Below, piece by piece: positions 1 to 7,592 of a stretch of 36,145 nucleotides of DNA. Source of the DNA: Allobosea sp. ASV33. Lineage in GTDB: Bacteria; Pseudomonadota; Alphaproteobacteria; Rhizobiales; Beijerinckiaceae. Position 1 is the first letter of the stretch, and each line of letters opens with the position of its first letter. The notes under the pieces were generated by a model. The model searched no databases, was not told the DNA's origin, and saw only the letters and a program-made list of their open reading frames with translations. Made by a program: the position numbers and the translations under genes. Location of the stretch: contig NZ_JAELTI010000055.1 of the NCBI RefSeq assembly GCF_016428755.1, forward strand, positions 1-36,145, written 5' to 3'.

Positions 1-457
1 GCGCATAGGCGGCCCATTCGTGCCAGGTGCGGATCGGGCGTGTGATGGCGCGCGGCTCCGCCGCCTGGAGTGGCGGCAAGGCGAACAGGCCGAAATCCAG
101 GCCTTGTCCGCGCCTGACCGCATAGACCAGCCCGAGGACGGGCACGATCAGCATGGCGAGGTAGAGCGCGGCATGGCCTGCCCGTGCCGCGAGAGCGAGA
201 ATCGCCGGACCTTCCTCCGGAGGCGGCGCCCGGTGCGTCAGGCGCCATCCGAAGCGAGCGAACAGCAGGAGCAGGATCGCCGTCCCGATGACCTTGTGGG
301 TCTCAACAAGCGCATGATCCCAGCTCTTTGGAAAGAGATCGACGGTGAGGCCGAGAGCGAAGGCAACCACGATGAGCGCGGCCATGCTCCAGTGCAGCGA
401 TCGGGAGACCGCGTCATAGGCGGCGGGAACGATCGGGCGGATGGGAGATGCGGTCAT
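1..457 (-). CDS. Cytochrome b561 family protein (3' end outside the window)
   Basis: Inner-membrane di-haem b-type cytochrome, expected to pass electrons between the quinone pool and a periplasmic acceptor. Reading the minus strand from ATG at 455-457 gives an open frame of 152 codons that runs off the left edge. Visible helices lie at about residues 24-40, 56-72 and 92-115. Histidines at the usual haem-ligand places are His22 (SLHWS), His54 (ETHKV) and His95 (RAGHA); a further His sits at the cut end (RTWHEW), where helix 4 should start. The family is usually about 175-190 residues, so only the last helix is missing. No clear Shine-Dalgarno is seen; the palindrome at 470-490 ends 12 nt before the start codon, so the transcript may have a very short leader. 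Family assignment is firm; the electron acceptor cannot be told. Confidence 0.85.
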   Translation of the reverse strand, partial: MTASPIRPIVPAAYDAVSRSLHWSMAALIVVAFALGLTVDLFPKSWDHALVETHKVIGTAILLLLFARFGWRLTHRAPPPEEGPAILALAARAGHAALYLAMLIVPVLGLVYAVRRGQGLDFGLFALPPLQAAEPRAITRPIRTWHEWAAYA

Positions 458-469
458 TGGGGCGTCCAA

Positions 470-490
470 AGATTAGATTTATTCTAATCT
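470..490. promoter_or_regulatory. Perfect palindrome resembling an Irr/ICE iron-control box
   Basis: AGATTAGA-TTTAT-TCTAATCT is a perfect 8-bp inverted repeat around a 5-bp centre. It is AT-rich in an otherwise GC-rich gap and lies just upstream of the minus-strand cytochrome b561 gene. The central 17 bp match the Irr iron-control-element consensus as I recall it (TTTAGAA-N3-TTCTAAA) at 11 of 14 defined positions. On the minus strand it also holds a -10-like TAGAAT, so a bound protein would overlap the promoter. Operator status is inferred from symmetry and place; Irr is the best guess, a MarR- or TetR-type site the alternative. Confidence 0.5.
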
Positions 491-687
491 AGGGGGCGCG
501 GGCGCCGTGCGAAAGTTAAATCTCCGTCATGATTGATCCCTGCGGTACATTGCCAGTTGCGAGGAGGAGCTGATCCGCGCCACCAGGGGAGCTCGCGCTG
601 ATCGCCCCCGCACCGTGATAATTTCGACATCATCGGGCGCTTTGGCATCGTTACGGCCGTTCGGCCGCGGAATTTTCAGGAGTCACG

Positions 688-1425
688 ATGTCTAACCTCT
701 TCGTCCCCGCCTTGGCCGGAACCGCTCTGATCGCTGCCGCGATGTTGCCGGTTACGTCCGCCACGGCTCAGGAGGATGCCGGCCGGCGTCCCAGCCCGCG
801 CATCAGCGTGATCGGGGAGGGCGAGGTGAATGTCGCGCCGGACATGGCGATCCTCAATCTCAGCGTCCTGCGCGAGGCGGATACGGCGCGCGCGGCGCTC
901 ACCGCCAATAACGAGGCGATGAAGCAGGTGCTGGCCGCCCTGAGGGAGGCCGGCATCGCCGAGCGCGATCTCCAGACCGCGGGCCTCAATATCCAGCCGC
1001 GCTACGCCCAGCCGGGCAAGGACCGCGCCGGCGAGCCCAAGATCGCGGGCTATAGCGTCAGCAATGCGCTGACCGTCCGGGTCCGCAATCTCGCTGACGC
1101 CGGCGGCATCCTCGACAAGGTCGTGGGGCTCGGCGTCAACCAGGGCGGCGGCATCGCCTTCGTCAAGGACGACATGAAGCCGACGCTGACCGAGGCGCGC
1201 AAGCGCGCCGTCGCCGATGCCGTGGCGCGGGCGAAGACCCTGGCCGAGGCTGCCGAGGTCAAGCTCGGCAAGATTCTTTCGATCGAGGAGCAGTCCAGCA
1301 TGCCGCGCCCGATGCCTTACGGCGGCGCGCTGCGCATGGCGGCCAAGGACGCTTCCGTCCCCCTCGAGAGCGGCGAGAACACCTACCGGACGCAGGTCAA
1401 CGTGATCTTCGAGATCGCGCCCTGA
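688..1425 (+). CDS. SIMPL (DUF541) domain periplasmic protein
   Basis: 245-residue secreted protein of the SIMPL/DUF541 family, related to E. coli YggE, which is linked to oxidative-stress defence; no enzymatic reaction is established. Residues 1-27 form a Sec signal peptide (hydrophobic core, then SATA before QEDAG). The mature part shows the family pattern: ISVIGEGEVNVAPDMAIL at the start, a central YSVSNALTVRVRNL strand, and a C-terminal segment rich in Ala/Lys helices (ARKRAVADAVARAKTLAEAA) followed by LGKILSIEE. The start is supported by CAGGAG about 7 nt before ATG. The gene stands alone, converging on the EamA gene with only 9 nt between stop codons. A hairpin at 1441-1462 may end its transcript. 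Confidence 0.85.
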   Translation: MSNLFVPALAGTALIAAAMLPVTSATAQEDAGRRPSPRISVIGEGEVNVAPDMAILNLSVLREADTARAALTANNEAMKQVLAALREAGIAERDLQTAGLNIQPRYAQPGKDRAGEPKIAGYSVSNALTVRVRNLADAGGILDKVVGLGVNQGGGIAFVKDDMKPTLTEARKRAVADAVARAKTLAEAAEVKLGKILSIEEQSSMPRPMPYGGALRMAAKDASVPLESGENTYRTQVNVIFEIAP

Positions 1426-1434
1426 TCGGCAGCA

Positions 1435-2340
1435 TCAAGCGCGCCCGGCCTGCTCCGGGCGCAGCTTCGCAGCCACTGACACCGGCAGGCTGGTGATGAC
1501 GACGCCGCAGAGCACCCAGAGCCCCGGCAGAAGAAGTTCCGCCGGTGGCAGTTCCGCCAGCAGAAGATAGGCCGCGAAGGTGATCAGCGGGACGCGCAGG
1601 GTGTCGGCGCTGCAAAGCTGCAGCGGCGAAGCATGGCGCGAGGCATTGGCGAGCGCGGCCTGCGAGACGAAGCCGCCGACGATGAGCGCGAGCACGGCGC
1701 CGCCGATCACGGCAAGCTCGGGCAGCGCGAAGGCCAGCCGGTAGGGCTGTGGTGGCGGCGACCACTGTTCCGGCACGAAGAGCCAGAGCAGCAGGTAGAG
1801 CGGCAGCTGGATCGCGTGCATCAGCAGCACGATCGAGAGCGTGCTGCGCTGCGCCGCGAGCCGCGCCAGCATGAGATTGGTGGTGGTCAGCATCGCGACG
1901 GCGCCGATGGCGATGGCGATGTCGCGATTGGGGACCGCGTCCAGCCGGAAGACCAGGAGACCGATCCCGGTCGCGAGCAGGGCGAGGCCGATCGCCGGCC
2001 CGAGGCCGGGCCGGCGGCGCAGGACCAGCAGGAGCAGCACGGCTGCGAAGAGCGGGCCTGAGAACTCGATGGTGGTAACGAGCGCGAGCGGCAGATGCGC
2101 CAGGCTCCAGATCAGCGCGAGCGAGCCGGCGAGATGCAGGACGCTGCGGACGACATCCTCGCGCAGTTTGGGCGGCAGCACATCGCGTCGCTGCTCGGCC
2201 CCGCCCGCCCAGACCGCGGAGGCTGCGATGGCAAGGCTGCCGACCGAGCGCAAGAGCCCGATCTCGATGACGGTGAGATAGCCGGACAGCAGGCGGATGG
2301 AGACGGCGATCGCGAGATAGGACGCGAGATAGGCGCTCAT
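1435..2340 (-). CDS. EamA/DMT-superfamily transporter
   Basis: 301-residue inner-membrane protein of the drug/metabolite transporter superfamily (EamA, RhaT-like), usually exporters of amino acids or other small metabolites. About ten hydrophobic helices arranged as two repeats are visible, from SAYLASYLAIAVSIRLLSG at the N-terminus to LLPGLWVLCGVVITSL near the end; TTIEFSGPLFAAVLLLLVLRR is a typical EamA helix pair. The ATG at 2338-2340 is chosen because it overlaps the stop of the carbamoyltransferase-like gene (ATGA), a sign of translational coupling; extending the frame upstream would run far into that gene. The coupling suggests that it exports or imports the substrate or product of that enzyme. 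Substrate unknown. Confidence 0.82.
   Translation of the reverse strand: MSAYLASYLAIAVSIRLLSGYLTVIEIGLLRSVGSLAIAASAVWAGGAEQRRDVLPPKLREDVVRSVLHLAGSLALIWSLAHLPLALVTTIEFSGPLFAAVLLLLVLRRRPGLGPAIGLALLATGIGLLVFRLDAVPNRDIAIAIGAVAMLTTTNLMLARLAAQRSTLSIVLLMHAIQLPLYLLLWLFVPEQWSPPPQPYRLAFALPELAVIGGAVLALIVGGFVSQAALANASRHASPLQLCSADTLRVPLITFAAYLLLAELPPAELLLPGLWVLCGVVITSLPVSVAAKLRPEQAGRA
1441..1462. terminator. GC-rich hairpin at the convergent SIMPL/EamA 3' ends
   Basis: GCGCCCGG and CCGGGCGC form a perfect 8-bp stem around a 6-nt loop. It begins 15 nt after the SIMPL stop codon and lies inside the last codons of the converging EamA gene. There is no T-run on either side, so it is either a weak or factor-assisted terminator, or a 3'-end stabilising hairpin. 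A coding coincidence cannot be excluded at this GC content. Confidence 0.35.
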
Positions 2341-3377
2341 CCACCCGAGGAAGGCCGGAAAGCCTCTGCCTGCCCCGTCCAAGGTATCCCCAGCAGCATG
2401 CGCTCCAGGATGGCCATTCGCATCGGCACGGACAGCTGGACCTGGCGGAAATAGCCTGCGTTCGGGAGGCTGTCGCATGAGGTGTCGAGCTCCGAGAAGC
2501 GCGGAAGAGGGTTGAGGATCAGCGTGTCGGAACGGGCATCCAGGACCTTGCGGGCGGTCAGGGTGAAGGGTTCGCTTTCTTTTTCCTTGTCCACCGCCTC
2601 GTTGCCAAGGGAGGCGTGGGCGAATTTGCTCATGTCCTGCATCTGGATGCTGAGCACGTCATGGTCGAGCGTATGGCGGATCTCGTGCACGAGGCCGACC
2701 TGCGTGCCGAGATCGGCGAGCACGGTCATCGCCTCCCGCATCGCCGGGTTGATCGGGGTGTCGGGCAGGCAGCACAGCGTGAAGCGCTTCGGCGGCGAGA
2801 GGCGCAGCATCTTCACGAAGGAGATGGCGAAGCGCGCCCGCGAATCGCTCGACAGGGCGATGCTGAGCGTCTCGATCGGGCCGCGCATCTGTCGGATCGC
2901 GAAGATGTCGATCAGCGCCTGGGTCGGGTGCTCGTCGGCGCCATTGCCGGCATTGATCACCGGCAGATAGCTCAGGCGCCCGACACGATAGGGCATGTCC
3001 TCCAGATGCGAGCGCACGATCAGCAGATCGCTGTAGAGCTCGACCGTGTGGATATGGTCCTCGATCGATTCGCCCGTGGCCGTGCCCATCCGGCTGCGAT
3101 CGGTGTCATAGGCGTCGATCGACTGGTGGCCGAGCCGCGCGGCCGCGGACTGGAAGCCGAGGCGTGTGCGCGTGCTGCGCTGGTCGAACAGCGTGGCGAT
3201 CACCTTCGGCCGGCGGCGCGGGGCCGGCGGCTGCTCGGGCAGGGGCAGGCCGGCCTTTTCGAGCTCTTCCTCGTGCAGATGCCGTTCGGCGCGCGCGATG
3301 ATGTCGTCGAGGTCGAAGCGCGAAACGGCATCGGCGCTCAGCAGATCCTTCCCGCTCGGATAGTTCGGGCGCTGCAT
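2337..3377 (-). CDS. Aspartate/ornithine carbamoyltransferase-family protein, divergent ATCase-like
   Basis: 346 residues. The family transfers a carbamoyl group from carbamoyl phosphate to an amine. Carbamoyl-phosphate features are present: STRTR (about 68-72), an Arg in LLIVRSH (about 122), HPTQALID (about 150-157) and NPLPR (about 289-293, normally HPLPR). The order and the final part (SLPNAGYFRQVQLSVPMRMAIL) follow aspartate transcarbamylase rather than ornithine transcarbamylase. However, the 80s loop carrying catalytic Ser80 and Lys84 in E. coli PyrB reads RSRMGTATGES here, with no Lys. The Arg229 position of the aspartate site (TRVQKER) reads IQMQDMS. It is also longer than the usual 305-320 residues. 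The amino substrate may therefore not be aspartate. Start: ATG at 3375-3377 preceded by GGAG; a TTG one codon earlier is less likely. Likely cotranscribed with the EamA gene. Confidence 0.75.
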   Translation of the reverse strand: MQRPNYPSGKDLLSADAVSRFDLDDIIARAERHLHEEELEKAGLPLPEQPPAPRRRPKVIATLFDQRSTRTRLGFQSAAARLGHQSIDAYDTDRSRMGTATGESIEDHIHTVELYSDLLIVRSHLEDMPYRVGRLSYLPVINAGNGADEHPTQALIDIFAIRQMRGPIETLSIALSSDSRARFAISFVKMLRLSPPKRFTLCCLPDTPINPAMREAMTVLADLGTQVGLVHEIRHTLDHDVLSIQMQDMSKFAHASLGNEAVDKEKESEPFTLTARKVLDARSDTLILNPLPRFSELDTSCDSLPNAGYFRQVQLSVPMRMAILERMLLGIPWTGQAEAFRPSSGG

Positions 3378-3416
3378 CAAGGCCTCCGGCTCGCGCGATC
3401 GTATGCGTCCGGGGCG

Positions 3417-5357
3417 TCAGGCAACCTGGCTGTAGCGCCCCGGCTTGCGCGAGCCGGAGCGCGAGCGCGCCGACCCCATCCGCCCCGTCGCGACACGATT
3501 GCCGATCATGGGCAGTAAATCGCCCGCTGTCATCGGCCGGGCGAAGATGTAGCCCTGAATGCCGTGGACGGCGTGCTTCTCGATGATGGTAAGCTGCTCC
3601 TGCGTCTCGACGCCCTCGATGATCAGGCGCAGCTTCAGGTCATGGGCGAGCTGGGCGATCGCGTTCATCAGCGAATCCGCCTTGCGCGAGGTGCCGATCT
3701 CCTGGGTGAAGGCCTGGTCGATCTTGATCGTGTCGATCGGCAGATGTGCGAGATAGCTGAGCGACGAATAGCCCGTGCCGAAATCGTCGAGCGCGATCCG
3801 CACGCCGAGGGCGCGCAGCGCCACGAGACGGGAGACGACATGGTCGGGGTCGTCGATCAGCGAGCTCTCGGTGATCTCGATCGTCAGCCGTTGCGGCTCG
3901 ATGCCGCTCATCCGCAGCAGCGCTTCGACGACGCCGACGATGTCATGGCCATGGTCGAACTGGCGGGCCGAGACGTTGACGCTGACGCCGACGCTGCGCG
4001 GCCAGGACAACGCGGTGCGGATCGCCTCGCCGAGCACCCAGGAGCCGAGCACGGTGATGAGCCCGGTGCGCTCGGCCAGCGGGATGAAGATATCGGGGCT
4101 GACCATGCCGCGCCGCGGATGGCGCCAGCGCAGCAGCGCCTCTGCCATCGTCGCCGTGCCGGAGCGGGGATTGTAGATCGGCTGGAAATACAGCTCGAAC
4201 TCGCCGCGGCGGATGGCGTCGCGCAGTTCCGTTTCGAGCGCCACGCCGTCTTCATGCTCGTTGCGGATGGCATCGGTGTACATGACGAAACGGTTCCTCC
4301 CGTCGAGCTTGGCCCGGTAGAGGGCGATGTCGACGCATTTCAGGGCCTCGTCGATCGAGGCGGCGCAGCCGGCGGGCGCGATGCCCATGCTGGCCGTGGC
4401 GGTGACATGGCGCCCACCGATGACGCGCTGGCTGGCGAGCATCATGACCAGGCGGGCGGCAAGCGCGCTCGACCCTTCGGCGTCGCGCGAGGTCGCGACC
4501 ATGAACTCGTCGCCGCCGGTGCGTGCGGCGATGTCGCCGACGCCGAGCTCGGCGATCAGCGTCTCGCTGAAGCCCTGCAGCAGCGCATCGCCGATATCGT
4601 GGCCGAGGCTGTCGTTGATGCTCTTGAAACGGTCGATGTCGATCGAGATCAGCGTCACCGGGAGGCCCGACGCGGCCATCTGCCGGATTTCCCGCATGAA
4701 GCCGCGGCGGTTGTAGAGGCTGGTGATCGTGTCGTTGACCGCCAGATGCTCCAGCTCGCGCATCGTGCGCAGCCTTGCGAGGAAAATCTCGTGAATCACC
4801 TGGGCGCTGGAGAAGGTCAGGACGGTGGTGAGCAGGACCGAGAGCCCGATCACCAGATAAGCCGGATCCCGCGTCCAGAGCAGGGCGAAGGTGAACGGCA
4901 TCGCGGCCGCCAGCACCTGCACGCGGGTGATCACCGGCCGCGAGCTGTTGCGCCCGGAAATCCCGGCGAGATAGCCGATCGTCTGGGCGATCGCGAGCGC
5001 GGCGACAGGCTCATAGGTATAGCGCAGGACGGCGTAGCAGCCGAAGCCCGAGATCAGGGCGGCCGTCGACCAGGCGCCGGCCATGGCGAGATTTTCAAGC
5101 GTACCGATCTGGCTTTCGCTGGCAGAGCCGAGATGAACGCCCTTGTAGTAACGGTGAGACAGGTAGCGGAACAGGCCGATCGCGACCATGGCCGCGGCCA
5201 TGGCGTGGAACGCCAGGTCGCCCGTCAGCAGGGCGCTCGCGGCCATCACCGCTGCCACCGTGACGGTGCCGATGAAGATCGTTCCGGGCGTGGCATAAAG
5301 CGCCGCCACAAGCTCCGATTTCATCGCGCTGTCGTTCTCATGAACGTCGACGATCAT
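3417..5357 (-). CDS. Membrane-bound GGDEF-EAL cyclic-di-GMP protein
   Basis: About 646 residues; makes and/or degrades cyclic di-GMP, the second messenger controlling motility and attachment. The first ~190 residues hold five or six membrane helices and no recognisable named sensor domain. The GGDEF domain follows with an intact RTGGDEF signature (about residue 280). The five residues before it are GDIAA and no RxxD product-inhibition site is seen. The EAL domain keeps its metal and catalytic motifs: EALLRW, VNVSARQF, ITESSLI, DDFGTGYSSL, KIDQAF, EGVET and QGYIF. Both activities could thus be real. Start is uncertain: ATG at 5355-5357 is used; a GTG 15 nt upstream and an ATG at 5324 are possible, none with a strong Shine-Dalgarno. 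It appears to be a single-gene unit with an AT-rich upstream region. Confidence 0.9.
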   Translation of the reverse strand: MIVDVHENDSAMKSELVAALYATPGTIFIGTVTVAAVMAASALLTGDLAFHAMAAAMVAIGLFRYLSHRYYKGVHLGSASESQIGTLENLAMAGAWSTAALISGFGCYAVLRYTYEPVAALAIAQTIGYLAGISGRNSSRPVITRVQVLAAAMPFTFALLWTRDPAYLVIGLSVLLTTVLTFSSAQVIHEIFLARLRTMRELEHLAVNDTITSLYNRRGFMREIRQMAASGLPVTLISIDIDRFKSINDSLGHDIGDALLQGFSETLIAELGVGDIAARTGGDEFMVATSRDAEGSSALAARLVMMLASQRVIGGRHVTATASMGIAPAGCAASIDEALKCVDIALYRAKLDGRNRFVMYTDAIRNEHEDGVALETELRDAIRRGEFELYFQPIYNPRSGTATMAEALLRWRHPRRGMVSPDIFIPLAERTGLITVLGSWVLGEAIRTALSWPRSVGVSVNVSARQFDHGHDIVGVVEALLRMSGIEPQRLTIEITESSLIDDPDHVVSRLVALRALGVRIALDDFGTGYSSLSYLAHLPIDTIKIDQAFTQEIGTSRKADSLMNAIAQLAHDLKLRLIIEGVETQEQLTIIEKHAVHGIQGYIFARPMTAGDLLPMIGNRVATGRMGSARSRSGSRKPGRYSQVA

Positions 5358-5463
5358 CAGGCGTCCCGTCACTGTCTATGTCTGTTTGTCGCCCGGCCTA
5401 GCGGCTATCCTCGCTAAAAATCTATTAAAGAACTGTATGTCGCTTCGGAGGTTTCGCCGACAA

Positions 5464-5469
5464 ATTATA
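5464..5469 (-). promoter_or_regulatory. Candidate -10 element for the GGDEF-EAL gene
   Basis: The minus strand reads TATAAT here, a perfect -10 hexamer in a GC-rich genome. It lies in an AT-rich patch between the cpdB-like gene stop (5492) and the GGDEF-EAL start. No good -35 is visible at 16-18 nt, so the call rests on the hexamer and its place. It would give a leader of roughly 100 nt. Confidence 0.35.
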
Positions 5470-5491
5470 ACTTGCCGTCGATGCCGCACAG

Positions 5492-7447
5492 TCAGCCGCG
5501 CAGCCGGTACTTGGCGAAACCTTCGGGGTCGTCTCCCGCAGGCTCCGCCTTCAGGCCCGGGGGCAGCTTGCCGGCTGCTGCCGGAGAGGTCAGGAAGGTC
5601 ACGTCGACGCGGGGCGGCAGCGGCGCGAGCGACCAGTTGCCGTCGGCTTTCGGGTCGATCGTCTTCTTGCCGAGGATATGGCGCACGACCACGTCGCGGT
5701 TGAGGTCGGGCGCCTCCAGCACAACCGTGGTCTTCGTGCCCGGGAAGTTGCCGCCGCCTCCGGCACGGTAATTATTTGTAACGATGAGGAATTCCGCCTT
5801 CTCGTCGATCGGCTGGCCGGCGAAGGCGAGGTCGCGGATCCGGTGCGCTTCGGCTGCGACGAGCTTGCCGTCGTTGTCGTAGCGCGAGGCTTGCGTGACA
5901 TCGATCCGATAGGTCACGCCGTCGATCACGTCGAAATTGAAGGCGGGGAAGGCCGGGTTGATCAACGGCTGCTCTTCGCTCTTTGCCAAGTCGATGCGGT
6001 TGAAGACGCCGGCGGAGCGCTCCAGCCATTCCCTTACGTCCGCGCCGCTGACTTTCACGATCTGCACCGTATTCGGGTAGAGATAGATGTCGGCGATGTT
6101 CTTCAGCGCCAGCGGGCCGGCGGGAATATCGGTGTAGAAGGAGGGACCGGAACGCCCGCCGGACTTGAACGGCGCCGCCGCCGACAAGATCGGCAGGTTC
6201 TTCCAGCGCGTCTGCGCCATCAGCGGCCTAGCATAGGCGATCTGCGCCTCCGCGACGATCTGGATCGACGGATCGTCCGCCACCAGCGCGAAATAGGAAT
6301 TGATCGGTGCCGCCGTGCTGCCGACCGGCTCGCGCATATAGGCCAGCGTCGCCTCGTGGTCGGTCTTGACCGCCGCCAGGATCGCCGGCTCGGCGGTGGC
6401 CTTGGGAACGATCCTGCGATCGGGCATCCGCTCGTAGATGGGCTTCGCCTCGACCTTGAAATCGGCGATGGTCCAGCGCTCGCCGCGCTTTTCCAGGTCG
6501 AGATCGACGATACCGAGATGCGAGCCCCAGAAACCGGGCTGGCAGGCCGGCTTGCCGTTGAGCGAGCCTTTGACGTTGTCGACGCCGGCAATGCCGTCGA
6601 AGGACTTGCCGCCGGGAAAGACCAGATGCTGGTGGCCGGTCAGGATGACGTCGATGCCGTCGATCTTCGAGAGATGCAGCGCGGCGTTCTCCTCCATGCC
6701 GCGCCGCGTGCCTCCGGCGATGCCGGAATGGCAAAGGGCGATCACGAGGTCGGGCTGGGCGTCGAGCAGGTCCGGCATATGCTTTTCGGCGGCGTCGACG
6801 ATGTCGGTCGCGACGATCTTGCCGTCGAGATTGCCCTTGTCCCATTGCATGATCTGCGGCGGCACGAAGCCGATCACGCCGATCTGAAGGACATGCCTAT
6901 TGCCGGCCTCGTCCTCGAAGCTCTGCTCGAACAGGCGCCAGGCATCGACCAGCGGGCCGCCGCCGGCGCGCTCGACATTGGCGCAGACCATCGGGAATTC
7001 CGCCTTGGCGAGCCCGTGGTCGAGGAAGTCCAGCCCGTAGTTGAACTCATGGTTGCCGAGCGTGCCGCAGAGATAGGGCAGGGCATTCATCGCGGCGAGC
7101 ATCGGATGGGTCTCGCCGGCTTTCAGCCCCTTCTTGTAGGCGATGTAGTCGCCGAGCGAGGAGCCCTGCAGGAAATCGCCGTTGTCGAAGAGCAGGCTGT
7201 TCTTCACGTCGCTCTGGGCCGCCTTGATCAGGCTCGCGGTCTTGGCGAGGCCGACGGTGTCGTCCGGGCCGTCGCGGAAATAGTCGTAAGGCACGACATT
7301 GACGTGGAGATCGGTGGTCTCGAGCACGCGAAGCTTCAGCTTTGCCGGCGCCTGCGCGGCGGCCGCCCCGGGCAGGGCGGCGCAGGCGGCGATCGCGGCC
7401 CCGGCCTTGAGCGTCTCGCGACGGTTGAGACGACGATCCTGTGCCAT
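5492..7447 (-). CDS. cpdB: 2',3'-cyclic-nucleotide 2'-phosphodiesterase / 3'-nucleotidase
   Basis: 651-residue periplasmic metallophosphoesterase that hydrolyses 2',3'-cyclic nucleotides and then 3'-nucleotides to nucleosides, salvaging phosphate and nucleosides from RNA breakdown. A Tat signal is clear: NRRETLKAGAAIAACAALPG, ending in AAAQA. The N-terminal calcineurin-type domain carries the metal motifs in order: TTDLHVN, DNGDFLQGSSLGDY, LGNHEFNYGLDFL, CHSGIAGG and GHQHLVFPG. The C-terminal 5'-nucleotidase domain (roughly 390-620) includes YLYPNTVQIVKVSG and NNYRAGGGGNFPG, as in CpdB. Length fits CpdB (about 650). The ATG at 7445-7447 is chosen because the Tat signal follows at once and GGGAG precedes it; a longer frame upstream adds residues with no family match. 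Monocistronic as far as can be seen. Confidence 0.92.
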   Translation of the reverse strand: MAQDRRLNRRETLKAGAAIAACAALPGAAAAQAPAKLKLRVLETTDLHVNVVPYDYFRDGPDDTVGLAKTASLIKAAQSDVKNSLLFDNGDFLQGSSLGDYIAYKKGLKAGETHPMLAAMNALPYLCGTLGNHEFNYGLDFLDHGLAKAEFPMVCANVERAGGGPLVDAWRLFEQSFEDEAGNRHVLQIGVIGFVPPQIMQWDKGNLDGKIVATDIVDAAEKHMPDLLDAQPDLVIALCHSGIAGGTRRGMEENAALHLSKIDGIDVILTGHQHLVFPGGKSFDGIAGVDNVKGSLNGKPACQPGFWGSHLGIVDLDLEKRGERWTIADFKVEAKPIYERMPDRRIVPKATAEPAILAAVKTDHEATLAYMREPVGSTAAPINSYFALVADDPSIQIVAEAQIAYARPLMAQTRWKNLPILSAAAPFKSGGRSGPSFYTDIPAGPLALKNIADIYLYPNTVQIVKVSGADVREWLERSAGVFNRIDLAKSEEQPLINPAFPAFNFDVIDGVTYRIDVTQASRYDNDGKLVAAEAHRIRDLAFAGQPIDEKAEFLIVTNNYRAGGGGNFPGTKTTVVLEAPDLNRDVVVRHILGKKTIDPKADGNWSLAPLPPRVDVTFLTSPAAAGKLPPGLKAEPAGDDPEGFAKYRLRG

Positions 7448-7592
7448 GCCCGGCTCCCACTGCCCTTGCCGGGACAGGACGTTAGCATTGCGGCGCGGCC
7501 GTGACACAGGGAAGATGCCGGGCCCGCCCGACATTCGAAAGATGGTGAACGGAGAGGGCAAGAACCCGGATCGACGGGCCTGCACGAAGCGT

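Noticed and set aside
654..676. CGGCCG-TT-CGGCCG hairpin followed by AATTTT before the SIMPL gene, considered as a terminator
   Set aside because: There is no plus-strand gene upstream for it to end, the loop would be only two bases, and the region holds the SIMPL leader. A role in the leader is possible but unsupported.
3564..5417. Long plus-strand frame opposite the GGDEF-EAL gene
   Set aside because: Antisense shadow; the minus strand carries every GGDEF and EAL motif.
5678..7504. Long plus-strand frame opposite the cpdB-like gene
   Set aside because: Low-complexity Arg/Asp/Gly/Val product with no motif; the minus strand encodes a complete metallophosphoesterase with a Tat signal.
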